From positions 1-36,587 of the forward strand of contig CAMVOY010000022.1 in NCBI GenBank assembly GCA_947169235.1: a DNA stretch of 36,587 nt, written 5' to 3'. Shown one piece after another: positions 8,611 through 16,378 of the stretch (within the stretch, counting starts at the first letter, position 1; each line of letters starts with the position of its first letter). Below the pieces are notes generated by a model. That model did no database searches. It had not been told where the DNA came from and worked only from the letters and a program-made list of their open reading frames with translations. This DNA comes from an uncultured Lachnospiraceae bacterium. GTDB taxonomy: Bacteria; Bacillota; Clostridia; Lachnospirales; Lachnospiraceae. The translations under genes were made by a program, and so were the position numbers.

Positions 8611-9621
8611 TCACCGTCCATCAAACCCCGAATCATGTCCGTCCTCATAGATAAATGCAGCATGATAGTCGGGCTTATTTTTCAAAACTTCTTTTGCTTT
8701 ATCCTCGCCCATTACAAAGAAAGCAGTAGCATACGCATCACATATAAAGCCACTCGGTCCGACAACGGTAACCGACGCAAGCCCGTTATCAGCAGGCTTC
8801 CCCGTTGCGCTGTCCATGATATGATGATATCTTTTTCCGTCCTTTTCAAAAAAGCGTTCATAGTTTCCGCTCGTCACGACAGCGTTATTTTTATTCTCTA
8901 TCGTTTCATATATTTTGTCGGTATTCTCAGGGTCTACAATTCCGACTCTGAAGTTGGTCCCGTCAGGCTTGGTTCCTACTGATTGGACGTTTCCACCGAG
9001 AGAAATAATACCACTTGTTTTATGTCTTTTTATAATCTCACATAAAGCGTCGGATAAGTATCCTTTCGCACACGCACCGAGATCGATATTGGTCCCCTCG
9101 GACAACGATACCTTACCCGGCTTATCCCCTACATTAATCCTACTATACCCGACTCTTTTTAATTCATTTCTAATCTCATCACCCGACGGCACTCTGTGCT
9201 CTCCCGTCGTAAAGCCCCATAGCTTCACGATCGGATAGATCGTCGGATCAAAAGCTCCATCTGTATCCTTTGCAACCTCTAAAGCTTTACCGATCAGATC
9301 ATAAGCATCCTCTGAAACCATCACGGCCTCACCGCTCGCCGCATTCAGCTTTGCCACATCACTGTCAGCGATCGTCACAGATAGCTCACGCTCCATCTGA
9401 TACACGCGCTCTCTCATCTCGTCAAGCACATCCTGCGGATCACCGATCATCCCCTCCGTACGATACACAGTCATATCCATCACGGTGTCCATCGCAAAAA
9501 TCTGCTCACTCGCCGACTCCTCAGCATTATTTCCATTGTTTTGGCGGATCACCACCAAAAATCCGATTAGTATAATGGCGAGAAGAAAAAACGCTATAAG
9601 CTGTTTAGTTCTGGTAGTCAT
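8611..9621 (-). CDS. apbE: FAD:protein FMN transferase, ApbE family
   Basis: 336 residues from the ATG at 9621 (GGGAG 8 bases upstream). An N-terminal membrane helix (about residues 8-25) replaces the lipobox found in many ApbE proteins. Family marks are the early FAMDTVMDMTVY, the DLGACAKGYLSDAL segment (GAxAKG), SLGGNV, HHIMDSATGKPADNGLASVTV and the metal-binding DAYATAFFVMG. ApbE attaches FMN through a phosphoester to Thr/Ser of target proteins such as subunits of the Rnf and Nqr Na+ pumps, outside the cytoplasmic membrane. It heads the apbE-nhaC unit; a sodium-energetics role is inferred from this context. No target protein is encoded in this window. Confidence 0.92.
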   Translation of the reverse strand: MTTRTKQLIAFFLLAIILIGFLVVIRQNNGNNAEESASEQIFAMDTVMDMTVYRTEGMIGDPQDVLDEMRERVYQMERELSVTIADSDVAKLNAASGEAVMVSEDAYDLIGKALEVAKDTDGAFDPTIYPIVKLWGFTTGEHRVPSGDEIRNELKRVGYSRINVGDKPGKVSLSEGTNIDLGACAKGYLSDALCEIIKRHKTSGIISLGGNVQSVGTKPDGTNFRVGIVDPENTDKIYETIENKNNAVVTSGNYERFFEKDGKRYHHIMDSATGKPADNGLASVTVVGPSGFICDAYATAFFVMGEDKAKEVLKNKPDYHAAFIYEDGHDSGFDGR

Positions 9622-9684
9622 GCATCGGGCTCCCAACTATACCGAATTAATCATTGTTATTCTCATCTTTCAGCAAACTGATCA

Positions 9685-9842
9685 AGCGTGATTCAAGAAG
9701 CATATCGACGTGTGGGATATCCATCATACGTCGTTGCGCAGACGAGGTTAGGAAACTCAAAGAGTTTCCTTCGAGTCGCACAACGTGACGTATGATGAAG
9801 AAGCGAAAGCGTGCCCACACGTATATGCACTTGAATCACGCT
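9685..9842 (+). repeat. Structured element, copy B
   Basis: Second copy of the element family, in consensus orientation on the plus strand, antisense to alaS and apbE. Outer 13-bp perfect stem 9685-9697 with 9830-9842; then GCATAT/ATATGC and CGTGTGGG/CCCACACG; inner stem TACGTCGTTGCG with GCAACGTGACGTA-type arm, extended by a variable hairpin containing GGAAACTC/GAGTTTCC. Conserved AAGCGAAAGCG at 9802-9812. It begins 4 bases after the alaS stop codon. No good U-tract follows on either strand, so it is not a simple terminator. Confidence 0.82.
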
Positions 9843-9846
9843 CTTA

Positions 9847-12486
9847 TTAACTAATTTGTGTTTTCATGACCTCAACAGCTTTTGCGAGCGCCTCGCCGAT
9901 CTTTTCTGGGTTTTTACCACCCGCCTGTGCCATGTTCGGCTTTCCGCCGCCGCCACCACCAACTACGGCAGCGACTTCCTTGATAAGGTTTCCGGCATGT
10001 GCACCCTTTGCCATAGCTCCATCCGTCGCAGTAGCGACCAGACTTACCTTTCCGTCAGAAGCCGAAGCGAGCACGATAAATGCTTCGCCGAGCTTATTTT
10101 TCATATCATCAGTAAGCTGACGCATACCGTTCATATCGACACCGTCAAGCTGCTTTGTCAAAAGCTTGATGCCATTGTATTCCTCAGCATCGCCCGTGAC
10201 ATCACCTGCCGCATCCTTGGCAAGCTTTGCCTTCAGCTTTTCATTTTCCTTCTGGAGAGCCTTAACCTCCTCCTGAAGTCTTGAAACCTTCTCATCTATT
10301 TCTGACGGATTGCTCTTCAATATGGTAGCGACCTTACGAACCATCTCATCAGATTTGTTCAGATACTCGATAAGCCCTACGGATGTAAGCGCCTCGATAC
10401 GACGCACGCCTGCAGCTATACCGCTCGCGGAAATGATCTTGAACGAGATGATATTTTTGGTATTTGAAACATGTGTACCACCACAAAGCTCCGTGGAGAA
10501 ATCTCCGATCTCAACAACTCGTACTACTTCTCCGTATTTTTCTCCGAAAAGTGCCATGGCACCCTTACTCTTTGCCTCATCAAGAGACATCTCCTCAGTA
10601 ACAACCGGAAGTCCCTGGTTGATCTGCTCATTTACGATCTCCTCGACCTTTGCTATCTCCTCATCCGTCATCGGTGAAAAATGCGTAAAGTCGAAACGAA
10701 GTCTCTCCTGATCAACATAGGATCCCTGCTGCTCAACATGAGTTCCGAGCACTCGGCGCAGCGCCTCCTGCATAAGGTGTGTAGCAGTGTGGTTGTTCGC
10801 AGTGAGCGCTCTGCGGCTCTCGCAAACATTGAGTTTGGCAGTCTCACCTATGCTGATGCAACCATCTAACACCTTCCCGACATGACCGATCTTTGTTCCC
10901 TGAAGATGGATCACGTTATCCACGCGGAAAAGACCTCCGTCGGTTTCGATCATTCCTATATCATTTAACTGACCACCCATCGTAGCATAGAAGGGCGTTT
11001 TTTCCACTATGATAGTTCCTTCCTGACCCGATTCGAGCTTATCTACGACAGCATTTGTAGAAGTCATCGCATTGATCTTGGAGAAGAACTCAAGCCTTTT
11101 GTAACCGACAAACTCACTACCGATAGATGCGTCGATCTGCTGATATACAGTCTCATCAGCACCCATATAGTTTGTCTCCTTGCGTGCAGCACGAGCGGTC
11201 TGACGCTGATTCTCCATAGCCTTGTCAAACTCTCTCTCGTCTACGGTAAAGCCGTTCTCCGCCAGGATCTCAATGATCAGATCCAGCGGGAATCCGTAGG
11301 TGTCGCAAAGCTTGAATGCCTTCTGTCCCGGAAGCACGGTCTCATCGATTATCTTGAGCTGCTCCATCTCATCCTCAAGGATAGCCAGACCCTGACTGAT
11401 GGTGCGGTCGAAGTTCTCCTCCTCGACGCTTATCACCTTTTTGATATACTCGCGACGTCCCTCAAGGTCAGGATATCCCGACTTCGAATCGTCGATCACG
11501 ACGTCACTGAGCTCTGATAAAAATGTTCCCTCGATGCCAAGCAGCCTTCCGTGGCGAGCCGCACGACGCAAGAGACGACGGAGCACATAACCGCGTCCCT
11601 CATTCGACATGGTCACGCCATCAGATACCATAAACGTAACGGATCTGATATGATCCGTGATAACCCTTACCGAAACATCCGTCTTTTGATCCTTGCCGTA
11701 CTCTACTCCGGCGATGCGACAAACCTCATCGCGCAGATGACGGATGGTATCCACATCAAAGATGGAATCAACGTCCTGCATCACGGTAGCCAGACGCTCA
11801 AGTCCCATTCCGGTGTCGATATTTTTGGTTGCGAGCTCCTCATAGCCGCCGTGTCCGTCCCCCTCGAACTGTGTGAACACATTATTCCATATCTCTATAT
11901 AACGGTCGCAGTCACAGCCTACTGTACAGTCAGGCTTGCCACATCCGTATTTCTCTCCTCGGTCAAAGTAGATCTCAGAGCACGGACCGCACGGCCCTGC
12001 ACCATGCTCCCAGAAATTATCCTCCTTACCGAAACGGAAAATCCTCTCCGGAGCAACACCTACCTCTTTTTCCCAAATCTCGAACGCCTCATCGTCCTCC
12101 TCGTAAACAGAAGGATAGAGTCTGTCCGCCGGGATCTCGAGTACCTCTGTCAAAAATTCCCAGCTCCACGCAATCGCTTCATGCTTGAAATAATCACCGA
12201 ATGAGAAGTTACCGAGCATCTCAAAAAATGTACCGTGTCTCGCGGTATGGCCGACGTTCTCGATATCTCCCGTTCTGATACACTTCTGGCATGTAGTCAC
12301 ACGCTTTCTCGGCGGGATCTCCTGTCCGGTAAAGTAAGGCTTTAACGGTGCCATGCCGGCGTTGATAAGAAGTAAGCTTTTATCATTCTGCGGAATCAGA
12401 GAAAAGCTCGGCATCACAAGGTGCCCCTTGCTCTCAAAGAAGTCCAGATACATCTTTCTTAACTCGTTAAGTCCATAAGGTTTCAT
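9847..12486 (-). CDS. alaS: Alanine--tRNA ligase
   Basis: 879 residues, normal full length, ATG at 12486 after AGGAGG. The class II core starts at once (LRKMYLDFFESKGH; RVTTCQKCIRTGDIENVG), followed by the editing domain with HTATHLMQEALRRVLG and CGGTHVSNT zinc/catalytic motifs, a coiled coil (about 715-755) and a C-terminal DHHA1 domain with a glycine-rich VGGGGGGKPNMAQAGG loop. It charges tRNA-Ala and hydrolyses mischarged Ser/Gly-tRNA-Ala in the cytoplasm. It has its own consensus promoter inside the end of the preceding cyclo-ligase gene. The leader of about 95 bases is too short for a T-box and contains no T-box consensus. Confidence 0.98.
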   Translation of the reverse strand: MKPYGLNELRKMYLDFFESKGHLVMPSFSLIPQNDKSLLLINAGMAPLKPYFTGQEIPPRKRVTTCQKCIRTGDIENVGHTARHGTFFEMLGNFSFGDYFKHEAIAWSWEFLTEVLEIPADRLYPSVYEEDDEAFEIWEKEVGVAPERIFRFGKEDNFWEHGAGPCGPCSEIYFDRGEKYGCGKPDCTVGCDCDRYIEIWNNVFTQFEGDGHGGYEELATKNIDTGMGLERLATVMQDVDSIFDVDTIRHLRDEVCRIAGVEYGKDQKTDVSVRVITDHIRSVTFMVSDGVTMSNEGRGYVLRRLLRRAARHGRLLGIEGTFLSELSDVVIDDSKSGYPDLEGRREYIKKVISVEEENFDRTISQGLAILEDEMEQLKIIDETVLPGQKAFKLCDTYGFPLDLIIEILAENGFTVDEREFDKAMENQRQTARAARKETNYMGADETVYQQIDASIGSEFVGYKRLEFFSKINAMTSTNAVVDKLESGQEGTIIVEKTPFYATMGGQLNDIGMIETDGGLFRVDNVIHLQGTKIGHVGKVLDGCISIGETAKLNVCESRRALTANNHTATHLMQEALRRVLGTHVEQQGSYVDQERLRFDFTHFSPMTDEEIAKVEEIVNEQINQGLPVVTEEMSLDEAKSKGAMALFGEKYGEVVRVVEIGDFSTELCGGTHVSNTKNIISFKIISASGIAAGVRRIEALTSVGLIEYLNKSDEMVRKVATILKSNPSEIDEKVSRLQEEVKALQKENEKLKAKLAKDAAGDVTGDAEEYNGIKLLTKQLDGVDMNGMRQLTDDMKNKLGEAFIVLASASDGKVSLVATATDGAMAKGAHAGNLIKEVAAVVGGGGGGKPNMAQAGGKNPEKIGEALAKAVEVMKTQIS

Positions 12487-12562
12487 TTCATTCCTCCTGT
12501 TTTCCCATGTTTTATCTCGGAAGCCCCTATACAGGGCATTCTATCAGTGTTTTTATACATCC

Positions 12563-12619
12563 TGCAGGTGAGAGCACCTGCAAACAAGTATTATATCATA
12601 GAAACCCCTCTTCTGTCAA
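12563..12619 (-). promoter_or_regulatory. Consensus promoter of alaS with start-site dyad
   Basis: TTGACA (12614-12619), 18 bases, TATAAT (12590-12595) on the minus strand, inside the 3' end of the cyclo-ligase gene. The predicted transcript starts near 12583 and begins with a perfect 8-bp hairpin, TGCAGGTG/CACCTGCA (12563-12582, 4-base loop). In E. coli, AlaS is known to repress its own gene at a palindrome flanking the start site; a similar role here is only inference. The hairpin could also protect the 5' end of the mRNA. Confidence 0.8.
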
Positions 12620-13243
12620 AACAAGTTTTGGCTTCATATCGGTCGCCTCGGTAGGGAGTCTGTCGGCCTTCTGAGCACAATACGCGAGCATGACAGTGTG
12701 CTCTCTGAGTTCCCGGTTTTGATCCAGAAATCTGTCATAGAACCCACCACCGTTACTCATGCGGTTTCCGTCCGCATCAAAGGCAACTCCGGGCATGATC
12801 ACGAGGGTTCGGTCTTCCGGCTTTCCGCCCACAGGGGCACTCTCTGTTCCGTCGTCAATACTCTCTCCACCCTGTCCACACATTTTACCGACATACAGCC
12901 TGTCGGCTTCCTCCCGAGGCTCCATGATCCCCATTGCTCCGGATGCGATGTCCGCATCGAAACTGGTCACAAGAAAGAACTTAATGATCCCTTCCTTCAC
13001 ATAAGTCTTCGGCAGATAGAGTTTCTTTCCGTCCGAAATGATCCGCTTGTTTATCTCATCAGTCATCACCTCAGATCGGAACGATGCGTACGAAAGGACT
13101 GTCCCCGCATTTTTATACTCATTCATAGCAAAAAGCCGCTTGGAAATGCACCGCGATAACTCAATTCTTTGCGCTTCACTCAGTGCATCCCTTCGGCTTA
13201 TCATTTGCTTTCTTATTTCTTTTTTATATGTTTGTTTTTCCAC
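12596..13243 (-). CDS. 5-formyltetrahydrofolate cyclo-ligase
   Basis: 215 residues with a GTG start (13241-13243) after CAGGAAAA. The N-terminal KKEIRKQMISRRDALS helix binding ATP phosphates, SYASFRSEV, MGIMEP and the C-terminal PGVAFDADGNRMSNGGGFYDRFL motif define the MTHFS/YgfA family. A variable insert (about residues 118-142, rich in G, E, D) sits before the LVIMPGVAF motif, making it a little longer than most. It converts 5-formyl-THF to 5,10-methenyl-THF using ATP, recycling a folate storage form. It follows proB by 97 bases; its 3' end carries the alaS promoter. Confidence 0.93.
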   Translation of the reverse strand: MEKQTYKKEIRKQMISRRDALSEAQRIELSRCISKRLFAMNEYKNAGTVLSYASFRSEVMTDEINKRIISDGKKLYLPKTYVKEGIIKFFLVTSFDADIASGAMGIMEPREEADRLYVGKMCGQGGESIDDGTESAPVGGKPEDRTLVIMPGVAFDADGNRMSNGGGFYDRFLDQNRELREHTVMLAYCAQKADRLPTEATDMKPKLVLTEEGFL

Positions 13244-13340
13244 TTTAATTTTCCTGATGGTTTAAAAACTCAATTTAAATTGATCCCTGATTAGCCATCT
13301 CATCCATCCTATATGTGTATCCCGATCCGCCATCCGAACA

Positions 13341-14183
13341 TCAAAGCCTCGGCGTATCGAGATAATTCTTCAGGTGAAAATGTTTCGTTTTGTGCGCGGT
13401 AAACAGCGTACCAATATCCTCACCATCAAACGCTCTTTCGATGTTGTCCATATCGTTTCCGTTTATGATGAGCATATCCGCTCCGGCGTCGTTAGCAATA
13501 CCCGCTGCCTCAAGCTTCGAGATCATACCGCCTGTACCCACATCTGTCTGAGGTCCCTTTGCCATCTCGAGCATCTCATCGGTGATCATATCAACTTTCG
13601 GGATACGAACGGCATCAGGATTCACTCTCGGATCGTCCGAGTAAAGTCCGTCGATATCGCTTAAGAGCACCACGAGATCAGCGCCCGATATAGCCGCCAC
13701 GATCGCAGACAGATAGTCGTTATCGGAAAGCGTGAACTCGTCGGTAGCGACCGTATCGTTCTCATTTACGATCGGTATCACTCCCATATTGAGAAGCTCT
13801 CTGAACGTGTTCTGCGCATTGTGCCTCGATGTATCATCGGCGATAGTCACCTTCGTCATCAGCACCTGAGCTGTTTTCTGGTTGTACTCAGAAAAAATCT
13901 TCTGATACACGGTCATCAGTCTGATCTGTCCGACAGCCGCACATGCCTGCTTCACAGCCTGCTCTGTCGGTCTCTCCTTCAATTCGAGCGCACGCCTGCC
14001 CACCGCGATCGCACCTGAAGAAACGATCATCACATCCTTTCCACGATTGCGAAAATCAGATACGATCCTGATAAACTTCTCAAGCTTCACCAGGTCAAGT
14101 CCGCCCGTCTCCTCGTGGGTTATCGTCGACGATCCCACCTTAAATACTATTCTTTTTTTGTTGTTAAAATCGATTCTGCTCAT
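13341..14183 (-). CDS. proB: Glutamate 5-kinase lacking the PUA domain
   Basis: 280 residues, ATG at 14183. The amino-acid-kinase fold is complete: KRIVFKVGSSTI at the N-terminus, VSSGAIAVG, IVNENDTVATDEF, DNDYLSAIVA, LLSDIDGLYSDDPR and GTGGMISKLEAA. It phosphorylates L-glutamate at the gamma-carboxyl, the first step of proline synthesis. The usual C-terminal PUA domain (about 90 residues) is missing; this short form is known in several bacteria. proA is not beside it, unlike the common proB-proA pair. A good promoter precedes it and the cyclo-ligase follows. Confidence 0.94.
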   Translation of the reverse strand: MSRIDFNNKKRIVFKVGSSTITHEETGGLDLVKLEKFIRIVSDFRNRGKDVMIVSSGAIAVGRRALELKERPTEQAVKQACAAVGQIRLMTVYQKIFSEYNQKTAQVLMTKVTIADDTSRHNAQNTFRELLNMGVIPIVNENDTVATDEFTLSDNDYLSAIVAAISGADLVVLLSDIDGLYSDDPRVNPDAVRIPKVDMITDEMLEMAKGPQTDVGTGGMISKLEAAGIANDAGADMLIINGNDMDNIERAFDGEDIGTLFTAHKTKHFHLKNYLDTPRL

Positions 14184-14221
14184 TTGTCTACTCTCTTTTT
14201 TATAATTGTTTTTGAGCCTTT

Positions 14222-14250
14222 ATTATACTATGAAAAAGTAGAGATTTCAA
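14222..14250 (-). promoter_or_regulatory. Promoter of proB
   Basis: TTGAAA (14245-14250), 17 bases, TATAAT (14222-14227) on the minus strand, giving a leader of about 30 bases before the proB start. No operator-like dyad is seen. Confidence 0.75.
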
Positions 14251-14338
14251 GGCTTTTCTATGCCTGTTTTCTACTCCGGCTTTTCTGCTCCGATACTCTA
14301 AAAAAACATAAATTATCATGACTCGTATAAACCCGCGT

Positions 14339-16141
14339 CTACTGCATCAGTCTCTCGCCTATCCGCTCAGCTACCCGCAGGCCGTCCATGGCTGCAGAAA
14401 GTATACCTCCCGCATAGCCGGCACCCTCACCGCAGGGGTAAAGACCGGGTAGCGATATGCTCTCGAGTGACTCATCATCACGAACGATCCTAACCGGTGA
14501 CGATGTCCTCGATTCCACCCCTAGGATCAGCGTATCATCCGCGTCAAACCCCTGTATCTTTTTCCCGAACTGATCGATCGCCTCACACACAGCGGTGCGA
14601 ATATCCTCAGGTAACGCCGATGCGACATCTGCGTATGTCCACTGCCCTTTCACGGACGGCTGGTTGCTCGAGAGTCCGGAAAAATGCACCCCACCTGAAG
14701 GAGCACTTACACCACTATCATCGCCTGATGTATTCTTTTTTCGACTGAAATCTCCGTATCTTTGAACAGGAATCTTGCCATCCGCAACCTGATACATTTT
14801 TCTCTCAAGACGTCTCTGGTATTCGACTCCGACAAAAACATCCGTATCAAAGCTCCCGACACCGGACTCATCTGTCAAGGTATCATCCCTACCGGTATTT
14901 CCCGGATCAACCGTGACAACTATCGCAGCATTTGCATATCCCGAGTCACGCCTGACATCACTCATTCCATTTACCACGAGATGCCCTACCTCAGACGAAG
15001 CATTCACGACATACCCACCCGGACACATACAAAAAGAGTACACACCCTTTCCATCCGATGTTTTCCCGGTCAGCTTGTAGTACGCTGCCGGTAGATATAA
15101 ATCTGATTGATTCGATAGTCTGTTCTCTTCACCATTTCGGTTATCATCTTCTGCGGATATGATACCATCAACACTCGTAAACCTATCAGCATTCTTTATA
15201 TTACCATACTGCGCGCGGTCGATGTCCTCCTGGCGATGCTGCACTCTCACTCCCACCGCAAAAGGCTTCGGCCTCATCTCGATTCTTTGCTCTTTAAGCT
15301 TCTCAAAAGTATCCCTCGCACTGTGCCCGATCGCCAGCACCAGATGATCGCACGGGATCGTATCGCGGATCTCTCCCTGCTTCACCCAGACACCGCTGAC
15401 CTTGCCGTCCTTTTTCTCGACACCGACATATTTCGTATGGAACAAAAATATCACGCCCTGCTTTTCCATGGCCTTACGCATATTCACTATCACTGATCTG
15501 AGCACATCCGTCCCGATATGTGGCTTTCCGTCATAAAGGATATCCTTGCCTGCGCCAAATCTAACAAAGGTCTCGAGTATAAACCTCTTTGTCCCGTCCT
15601 TATCCTTCACTCCGGAGTTAAGCTTGCCGTCAGAAAAAGTCCCCGCTCCGCCCTCGCCGAAGCATACATTAACTTCCTCATTCAGCTCTCCACTTTCCCA
15701 GAAACGCTCAACTTCACCGACTCTCTCCTCCATCGGTGCACCACGTTCGATAAGCACGGGTTTCAATCCCCTCAAAGAAAGTGCATAAGCGCAAAATAGC
15801 CCCGCAGGCCCACTGCCCACGACAACTATTCTTTCATCATCACGCCCTCTGATCTGTGTCAGTTTCGACTCATACATTATGGGCTTTTTAACCTGTCTTA
15901 AGTTCTTGTTATAATGATTCTTTTTAAGGATAGTTTCTTCGTCATCGGATAAGAATCTTATAGAATAAATATAGAAAATATCCGGCTTGCTTCTCGCATC
16001 CAGACTCCTTTTATATATCTCAAATTTGCGCATCTGCTCCGCTTTAATCTTCAGCTTTTGCGACGCGTATTCACGCAAGTGCTCCTTCTCATCAGCGGGC
16101 ACATCCTGTATATTAATCTTTATCTGACCCAACTCCAGCAT
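14339..16141 (-). CDS. FAD-dependent dehydrogenase of the COG2509 type
   Basis: 600 residues, ATG at 16141 after AAGGA. A small N-terminal domain (1-100) precedes the dinucleotide-binding motif VVVGSGPAGLFCAYAL (GSGPAG at 109-114), then LIERG, CFGEGGAGTFSDGKLNSGVKD, LAIGHSARDTF and the C-terminal LYPCGEGAGYAGGILSAAMDGLRVAE flavin-binding end. This is the pattern of the widespread uncharacterised FAD-dependent proteins of COG2509. The substrate is unknown. Relative to relatives of about 530-560 residues, it carries extra polar segments around 400-490 (rich in S, G, D). Next to it in the same direction lies a second flavoprotein, separated by structured element C. Confidence 0.85.
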   Translation of the reverse strand: MLELGQIKINIQDVPADEKEHLREYASQKLKIKAEQMRKFEIYKRSLDARSKPDIFYIYSIRFLSDDEETILKKNHYNKNLRQVKKPIMYESKLTQIRGRDDERIVVVGSGPAGLFCAYALSLRGLKPVLIERGAPMEERVGEVERFWESGELNEEVNVCFGEGGAGTFSDGKLNSGVKDKDGTKRFILETFVRFGAGKDILYDGKPHIGTDVLRSVIVNMRKAMEKQGVIFLFHTKYVGVEKKDGKVSGVWVKQGEIRDTIPCDHLVLAIGHSARDTFEKLKEQRIEMRPKPFAVGVRVQHRQEDIDRAQYGNIKNADRFTSVDGIISAEDDNRNGEENRLSNQSDLYLPAAYYKLTGKTSDGKGVYSFCMCPGGYVVNASSEVGHLVVNGMSDVRRDSGYANAAIVVTVDPGNTGRDDTLTDESGVGSFDTDVFVGVEYQRRLERKMYQVADGKIPVQRYGDFSRKKNTSGDDSGVSAPSGGVHFSGLSSNQPSVKGQWTYADVASALPEDIRTAVCEAIDQFGKKIQGFDADDTLILGVESRTSSPVRIVRDDESLESISLPGLYPCGEGAGYAGGILSAAMDGLRVAERIGERLMQ

Positions 16142-16224
16142 TTAGATAATTCCTTCTCATTTATTCTTTATTCTTTTTTTCTTTGTCGCAGACACCGTAT
16201 TCTTAATTTCGCACTTGTATCGCA

Positions 16225-16357
16225 GGAATCTGATTACAGCTTTACGGCGAGGGACATGTCGCTTACGTCGTTGCGCAGACACCGTATTATGGTGTCGTGC
16301 AACGTGACGTAAGGGAATAAGCGAAAGCGGTCCCGAGCGTAAACTGTATCAGATTCC
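16225..16357 (+). repeat. Structured element, copy C
   Basis: Third copy, plus-strand orientation, antisense to both flanking flavoprotein genes. Outer stem GGAATCTGAT-TACAG/CTGTA-TCAGATTCC (16225-16239 with 16344-16357), then TTTACG/CGTAAA and GGGAC/GTCCC, inner stem GCTTACGTCGTTGCGCAGAC with GTCGTGCAACGTGACGTAAG, tip GACACC/GGTGTC, then AAGCGAAAGCG (GCGAAAGC at 16321-16328). The 15-mer CGCAGACACCGTATT inside it (16274-16288) also occurs just outside at 16187-16201. Confidence 0.82.
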
Positions 16358-16378
16358 GTACGTCTTCATGCAACACAA

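Noticed and set aside
9685-9842. Element copy B as a plain alaS terminator
   Set aside because: No U-tract follows the stem on the minus strand, and the same conserved core occurs at two other loci in varied orientation.
11551-12204. 217-codon open frame on the plus strand
   Set aside because: Antisense to alaS; no start signal and no recognisable domain.
12487-12595. T-box riboswitch before alaS
   Set aside because: The leader is only about 95 bases and lacks the conserved T-box sequence; it only has a start-site hairpin and ribosome site.
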